64,000 nt of DNA, from positions 121,699 through 185,698 of the forward strand of contig MPNE01000005.1 in the NCBI GenBank assembly GCA_002238865.1, in the 5' to 3' direction. The position numbers were made by a program, and so were the translations under genes. This document shows, one piece after another, positions 61,135-64,000 of this stretch; position 1 is the first letter of the stretch, and the number at the start of each line of letters is the position of its first letter. The DNA is from Gemmatimonadetes bacterium bin94 (GTDB taxonomy: Bacteria; Gemmatimonadota; Gemmatimonadetes; Longimicrobiales; Gaopeijiaceae). Below the pieces are notes generated by a model. The model had not been told where the DNA came from and made no database searches. It worked only from the letters and a program-made list of their open reading frames with translations.

Positions 61135-61368
61135 ATGATGAAGCGCATGATCGGAGGGTTGCTCGTGGCATTGGCTTGCACGGCGCTGATGCCTGCCGTT
61201 GGTTCCGTGGTGCCGTTGCCCACGGTCTCGAACGTCACGTCGCAGGGGCCGCCGCCCCTCAAGCTCAACTACTACCGCACGCCCAAGAGAGGGCCGTGGT
61301 GCGCGAATGCCTGCGACGGTGTTGGGCCGTGCTGTCCCTTGCCCCCGCCGGGTGGCGACGATGGCTAG
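61135..61368 (+). CDS. Small secreted Cys-rich peptide
   Basis: A 77-residue protein with an excellent AAGGAGGAGGG ribosome binding site directly upstream of the ATG at 61135 (a second ATG follows). A signal peptide (MIGGLLVALACTALMPAVG) is followed by a short Pro-rich mature part that ends with four Cys within a short stretch (WCANACDGVGPCC) and PLPPPGGDDG. Its stop lies 8 nt inside the start of the six-bladed-propeller lipoprotein gene, so the two are translationally coupled. The arrangement recalls the NVEALA-type small peptides that precede six-bladed-propeller lipoproteins in Bacteroidetes, but I see no sequence similarity. Function unknown; a secreted signal or bacteriocin-like peptide is possible. 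Confidence 0.65.
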   Translation: MMKRMIGGLLVALACTALMPAVGSVVPLPTVSNVTSQGPPPLKLNYYRTPKRGPWCANACDGVGPCCPLPPPGGDDG

Positions 61369-62446
61369 AAGACCCATGAACCGCAGGCTTCTTGGGGGGA
61401 CGGACACGCCGCGACCGCCATTCCGCGGCGTGTCCGTCCCCGTCCTGCTCGTGACGTGCTTCGCAGGATGTGGTGGCGCCGATTCCCGGATCTCGAGTGT
61501 GGAGACGCCCATGCTCCCGGAAACCCTGTTTCATCGGATCGGAACGATCGATCTTGAGGAGAACGAAGAGGTCATCAATGTCAGTCCCACGGTCGATGTT
61601 GACGACGACGGCTCCTTTCTCATCGCGGACGGCCGCGAAAGCCGCGTCCGCATCTACCGACCCCGAGGTAGCCTTGTGACCCAATTCGGCATGGAAGGCG
61701 AGGGTCCAGGAGAGTTCGGCACGCCGACCAGGGTATGGCGCCAGCCTGACGGCGGCCTAATGGTCGTGGACATGTCTCGAGGGTTCATGGAGTTCGATTC
61801 ATCCGGCCACCGCTACTTGAGGGGAAGTGCCATTCCGGTACAGATGTTGTACACAGCCGATCCTCTGAGCGTAGACTTCACGCTAGTGGCGGGACTCCTG
61901 CGCGGGTCGAAGGATCCGCGGCCGCTTCTTCATGTCTGGGACCGCGAGACCGAGTCCTTTCTCCAGAGCTTCTTCCCAACGCCCGGCGATTCACTGACGC
62001 GACTTGCGGCAAGAAACTTCGGTTGGGCGGACTTCGCGCGCCGTGGTGACAGCATTGCGGCCATCTCCGCATTTACCGATACACTGTTCCTTTTCGATCC
62101 GGCGGGTCAAGAGTTGGGTCGGGTGCCCCTTCCGATCCGAGATTTCCGGCGGATCCGGTCTTACAACCCAAGGGGCAGCCCCGTCGAGTTGGACGAGTGG
62201 CTTGGAGAACTCCACCTGCTCGTGGACGTTCATTGGCTCAGCGATGGCTCTTTCCTAGTGCAATACCAAAGGCCGCGGGGAGCGGACAACGAGTGGAACC
62301 TGCTGCGAACAACCGTGGCAGGTGACCGCGTCTTCGATCTCCGTAACACTCCAGAACTGCTCGCCGTAGACGGCGATCGGCTGTTCTTCGTAGATCCCCA
62401 GTCGCTCACACCGAACCGATGGGCCATCACACGGTTGCGAGAATAG
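61361..62446 (+). CDS. Six-bladed beta-propeller lipoprotein
   Basis: The ATG at 61361 overlaps the peptide gene by 8 nt and gives 361 residues. After an Arg-rich n-region comes a lipobox (VPVLLVTCFAGC, Cys near residue 37). The mature part is a six-bladed propeller of the BF3164/DUF5128 kind: VINVSPTVDVDDDGSFLIADGRESRVRIY, GEGPGEFGTPTRVWRQPDGGLMVVDM and HWLSDGSFLVQYQRP blades. GEGPGEF is the recurring signature of this group. Surface-anchored and of unknown ligand. GC and codon use are lower and more even than in the core genes, consistent with the accessory setting. The next gene starts 28 nt before this stop. Confidence 0.8.
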   Translation: MARRPMNRRLLGGTDTPRPPFRGVSVPVLLVTCFAGCGGADSRISSVETPMLPETLFHRIGTIDLEENEEVINVSPTVDVDDDGSFLIADGRESRVRIYRPRGSLVTQFGMEGEGPGEFGTPTRVWRQPDGGLMVVDMSRGFMEFDSSGHRYLRGSAIPVQMLYTADPLSVDFTLVAGLLRGSKDPRPLLHVWDRETESFLQSFFPTPGDSLTRLAARNFGWADFARRGDSIAAISAFTDTLFLFDPAGQELGRVPLPIRDFRRIRSYNPRGSPVELDEWLGELHLLVDVHWLSDGSFLVQYQRPRGADNEWNLLRTTVAGDRVFDLRNTPELLAVDGDRLFFVDPQSLTPNRWAITRLRE

Positions 62447-62970
62447 CGGGCGCGGTAGGCGTCGTGGGCGTCTTGGTTGGCTGCGGCCCGGCTGACACGA
62501 CGATAGAAATCGGTGCGTCCGTGTCCGATTTGAATCTGGGAACGGGTACGGAAGCACTGGTCGCATGGGCTGTACGGCCTGAGGACTGTCTTACGTGTCA
62601 GGATGTGACGAAAGTCCTACGCCGGATTCAGAGAAAGTCCACTGGAGTCGATTTCCTGGTAATCGTGCTTGGGGCCAGATGATGGCCTTGTGCGGAGTCT
62701 TCTGCGAGTGGAACGGCTTGATGCGAGTCAGCTCTACCTGAAACCGGGAAGGTTCTCGAAATTGTTCGGTAGTGCCCACCCGCATTCCTCTTCGTTGTTG
62801 ATAGGGGCGAGGTCGTGGCATTGTGGTCCGACGGTGGTCAAGTCCGAGACGCGGTGAGTGGCAAACATCCGCAGTTGATGAAAGCCGTCCAAGAAGCGGT
62901 AGACGATGTTCCGGCACCGGGTACGGCTAATGAGCGGACCGAGAGTGCAGAGTCCTTCAAGAGCATTTGA
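62419..62970 (+). pseudogene. CxxC thioredoxin-like lipoprotein gene with two compensating frameshifts
   Basis: The frame from ATG 62419 reads a lipoprotein signal (VGVVGVLVGC) and VAWAVRPEDCLTCQDVTKVL, a CxxC motif in thioredoxin-like context, then stops at 62682. The next part (PDDGLVRSLLRVERLDASQL to HPHSSSLL) continues in the +1 frame from about 62675. From about 62797 to the TGA at 62968-62970 the text (VDRGEVVALWSDGGQVRDAV) returns to the first frame. The whole span is 552 nt, a multiple of three, so one extra and one missing base are implied, the first at a GGGG run. Intact, it would be a 183-residue membrane-anchored redox protein. Either a decayed gene or sequencing errors. Confidence 0.6.
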
Positions 62971-63091
62971 TGGCCCGCACACGGCTCTCGTGCTTGTCTC
63001 TCCGCTCTCCAAGCGTCCTCCTTGGCCTCGCGCCGAAGCCGAGATGCGAAGGAAGCCCAAGCCGGGAGATCCCCAGGGCGCGTGAGGTCAA

Positions 63092-63454
63092 TTGGATCGC
63101 CGCCAGGTCTGGAGGATCCAGCGCCGGACCCTCGAGAGCCTGCTCAAGCGCGACAGGATCCGGCGGATCACGGCCGACCAACTCGTGGAGATCCTCCGCG
63201 CCCCGGCCATCGCCGTCGCGCCTGTCACACGCCGATCCGGCAAGTACAAGCTTGTCGTGCGCCGCATGGCCGCCCACGCCCGCCTTCGCGACGCAGTCTA
63301 CCACTGGGCACGGGTCGCGGTCCAGCGCGATCCCGTCAGCAAGGCCAAGCACGCGGCCCTTCGCGGGCGGGGCCACGGCCATGCCCGCGCCCTGCGTTCC
63401 GTCGCCGACCGCCTGCTCGCGGTCGCCTGCGCCATGCTACGAACCCAGACCTGA
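63092..63454 (+). pseudogene. IS110-family transposase remnant, internally deleted
   Basis: The 120-codon frame holds YHWARVAVQRDPVSKAKHAA and GHGHARALRSVADRLLAVAC, the C-terminal catalytic (Tnp_20) end typical of IS110/IS116/IS902 transposases. Before it, LESLLKRDRIRRITADQLVEIL matches the middle coiled region of the same family. The helix-hairpin-helix segment (GVGP-type motif) that should lie between is missing, and so is the N-terminal DEDD RuvC-like domain. The gene is thus a short, doubly deleted relic starting at an internal TTG. A full IS110 copy would carry a structured bridge RNA at its 5' end; none is expected to survive here. Confidence 0.65.
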
Positions 63455-63577
63455 TACCGGCCTCCACGCCCGGCGGAGGAAAATGCGGCCTGATCTCCTC
63501 TCCAAGCCCGAGCCAACGGGGCGGTCCACATCCGCGTGTGCGCTACGGCCTGAAGTGGCGGCAAGGTCTTCGGGGAG

Positions 63578-63625
63578 CTGGCTCCCGCCCTGCTAATGGC
63601 CGGGAGCCAGTATACCCCGGGTATA
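63578..63625. repeat. Two adjacent palindromes
   Basis: CTGGCTCCCG (63578-63587) pairs with CGGGAGCCAG (63601-63610), and directly after it TATACCC-c-GGGTATA forms a perfect 7-bp palindrome (63611-63625). The second is unusually AT-containing for this region and could be an operator or an element end. Confidence 0.5.
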
Positions 63626-63927
63626 ACCCAGGGGCCGGCGAGGGGTGGCCCTGCCCCCCTTCGATCCCCCCGAGAATCGCGCTCCCTTGGAGGTCGCGCA
63701 TTGGGGCGCCGCCCCCTTCCCCCGTGTCGGTGCGGCGTGATGCCTGAGTGCCGCACCGCCCGTCGTCACCGCCCGCATATCGGCGGCCGAGTCCGCCACA
63801 GGGTTGTCGCCGAGGCGAAGGCGGACCACGATGGCGTCTCTACCTCCAACGTCCTCCCCCGCGTTCGGGCCGTCTGTCGGGGGACCCGTTTTGAGCGCCG
63901 AATGCGGGTGTTGGTGGCAAGTCCTGC

Positions 63928-63982
63928 GTGTCCGGCTCACTTTGGGGGTCGCCGGACACGAAATCGCCGTTCGGCCGGACAC
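63928..63982. repeat. Repeated GTGTCCGGC / GCCGGACAC motifs
   Basis: GTGTCCGGC at 63928-63936 and its reverse complement GCCGGACAC at 63951-63959 and 63974-63982; the last two start 23 nt apart. Regularly spaced short repeats at an element end are typical of IS21-type insertion sequences, where they bind transposase. No transposase is in the window, so this is inference. Confidence 0.45.
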
Positions 63983-64000
63983 GGCTCTGGTCGCGCATGT

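Larger units (their letters stand above)
63455..64000. other. Right-edge region without recognisable genes
   Basis: The last 546 nt show no ORF with homology or good start context. They hold two palindromes at 63578-63625 and three copies of a 9-bp motif at 63928-63982. I see nothing in 63626-63927. A truncated mobile element probably continues beyond the window. Confidence 0.5.

Overview
The window is a high-GC, densely coded bacterial chromosome segment. Several things point to Gemmatimonadota: exported amidohydrolases with N-terminal TolB-like propellers, S9 peptidases, a D-aminoacylase fused to a beta-lactamase, a DUF1592/DUF1552 pair, carboxypeptidase-regulatory and choice-of-anchor-B proteins, and many Sec or Tat signal peptides. 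This assignment is inferred from gene content; there is no rRNA gene to test it. Nearly all genes from 1 to 57 kb look like ordinary chromosomal genes. The last 7 kb is an accessory region of integrases, palindromes and transposase relics.

Region by region. 1-8 kb: a 5'-truncated gene, then two tandem, translationally coupled propeller-amidohydrolases on the minus strand. 8-16 kb: a small outer-membrane-type protein, arginase, tRNA-Leu(UAA), an exported fumarylacetoacetate-hydrolase-family enzyme with a good promoter, a coupled pair made of an uncharacterised exported protein and an Omp85-like barrel protein, a lipoprotein and ApaG. 16-26.6 kb: the D-aminoacylase/beta-lactamase fusion, a YbdG-type MscS channel, then a minus-strand run of an exported aminotransferase, CopC-CopD, an S9 peptidase, a TonB-plug-like protein and a lipoprotein.

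26.9-41 kb is the metabolic core on the plus strand: rnz, tyrA, aroA-cmk (a fusion whose aroA part is broken by a frameshift at a GC-rich hairpin), rpsA and a periplasmic-binding lipoprotein. These are followed by the propionyl-CoA to succinyl-CoA route: carboxyltransferase, a PDZ protein with Trp-rich repeats, biotin carboxylase, biotin carrier and methylmalonyl-CoA mutase large subunit. The last three overlap by 4 nt each.

41-57 kb: a c-type-cytochrome-like DUF1592 protein, a Tat-exported DUF1552 protein and an exported ankyrin protein in one operon; a DPP4-type peptidase; a Cys/Met-metabolism PLP enzyme; and an operon of a choice-of-anchor-B protein, a small alpha/beta hydrolase lipoprotein and a third propeller-amidohydrolase.

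57-64 kb: two related tyrosine recombinases, the first lacking its N-terminus, each followed by a similar repeat. Next is about 1.5 kb of apparently non-coding, palindrome-rich DNA. It holds two inverted copies of a structured element whose outer stem shows compensatory base changes; this is the most unusual signal in the window. After it come a small Cys-rich secreted peptide gene overlapping a six-bladed-propeller lipoprotein gene, a frameshifted CxxC lipoprotein gene, an internally deleted IS110-type transposase remnant, and IS-end-like repeats at the right edge.
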